From positions 12,579,708 to 12,643,707 of the forward strand of contig OX387609.1 of NCBI GenBank assembly GCA_947568835.1: DNA of 64,000 nt, read 5' to 3'. Positions 63,600 through 64,000 of this stretch are shown here, in pieces. The position numbers and the translations under genes are program-made. The stretch is from Protonemura montana. Lineage: Eukaryota; Arthropoda; Insecta; Plecoptera; Nemouridae. The notes under the pieces were generated by a model that was not told the DNA's origin, did not search any database, and worked only from the letters and a program-made list of their open reading frames with translations. The number at the start of each line of letters is the position of its first letter. Position 1 is the stretch's first letter.

Positions 63600-64000
63600 A
63601 CGAATTGTCCCAAGATCGAGGACTACGAGATGGCTGCGGACCGTTCTGACCTCACAACGCGCATCTTCCAGCTGAAGCTGAAGGAGCTGATGGTAGATAT
63701 CACCAAGCGACACGTGCTTGGCGTCAGTCGTCCACGAGGTGGAGTTTCAGAAGCGACAGCTGTCGAATGCGAACATCCTCGTGCTGCGTGCCGAGCACAA
63801 GCTTTGCACGCCAGAACAAGTGGACAAGCTCATCTTAGCTGCGCTGACTCCATTGCACGCGATTACAGCGAAGACTGTTCCAAACTAGGGCTAGTTTACC
63901 GTAGCAGGGAAGACCGGTTAACTCATGCAGTGGCAGGGTCCGTTGCAGTCGATAATTGACTTTGTCCCGTACAACAGGCACCTGAGCAGTAAGTATGATG
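63600..64000 (+). pseudogene. Helitron Rep fragment with lost HUH histidines
   Basis: The plus strand reads DRSDLTTRIFQLKLKELMVD and ITKRHVLG, then after a frame change VHEVEFQKRQLSNANILVL, then LCTPEQVDKLILAAL. This matches the Helitron region that normally ends with V-E-F-Q-K-R-G-L-P-H-A-H-x-L. Here GLPHAH has become QLSNAN, so both metal-binding histidines are gone. Near the window end IIDFVPYNRHLSSKYD matches the following V-P-Y-N-x-x-L-x-x-K-Y block, so the element continues past the window. It is dead by at least one frameshift and the lost HUH motif. Confidence 0.75.

Overview
This window looks like a piece of an animal nuclear genome, most likely an arthropod and probably not one of the well-known insects. 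The evidence is spliced genes with GT-AG introns, very low gene density, an ecdysteroid-kinase-like (EcKinase/CHK) gene of the arthropod type, and a dense, mixed set of eukaryotic mobile elements. These are PIF/Harbinger, Helitron, hAT, Penelope-like, several LINE 3' ends, 5S-rRNA-derived SINEs and a family-B DNA polymerase fragment. No bacterial operons, CRISPR arrays or rRNA operons are present. The species cannot be fixed from the sequence alone.

Layout. From 1 to about 12 kb there is mostly non-coding DNA with old dispersed repeats, the clearest pair being 3.64-4.30 kb and 8.57-9.07 kb. A LINE reverse-transcriptase fragment lies at 12.4-12.9 kb. A 384-bp-offset tandem repeat lies at 16.6-17.2 kb, and a proline-rich two- or three-exon gene model on the minus strand at 18.1-18.7 kb. 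Two degenerate Harbinger transposase fragments occupy 21.9-23.5 kb. From 26.7 to 32.3 kb there are more repeat copies and a Helitron helicase C-terminus. From 33.7 to 39.7 kb lie a Helitron helicase fragment, a DNA polymerase B exonuclease fragment, a hAT C-terminus, and two Helitron Rep-domain copies in an apparent segmental duplication. From 41.1 to 43.7 kb lie a Harbinger end with a Myb/SANT exon, a LINE tail and a 5S-plus-tRNA-like SINE. The only confident host gene is the EcKinase-like gene at 44.68-46.18 kb, directly preceded by a three-copy minisatellite.

The last 17 kb (46.7-64 kb) is a nest of transposons. It holds at least four Harbinger-type Myb/SANT genes or copies. One (53.5-55.4 kb) is a six-exon frame with all exon phases matching and a single nonsense codon. 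There is a transposase lacking its DDE core (47.65-48.41 kb), a fold-back element with about 178-bp arms that took in a 423-bp 5S-SINE with a 14-bp target-site duplication, and five LINE 3' ends. A Penelope-like GIY-YIG endonuclease followed by a hammerhead-like motif is split by a complete 1,871-bp non-autonomous Harbinger element with TAA target duplications.

How the parts work together. In the Harbinger family the Myb/SANT protein binds the element ends and helps the DDE transposase. Here every transposase is broken while several SANT frames stay open, so the elements look non-autonomous, and one SANT gene may be, or recently have been, a host-retained gene. The nested insertions (LINE inside SANT intron, SINE inside fold-back, Harbinger inside Penelope) give a relative order of events. 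All calls come from reading the sequence; no database search was run.
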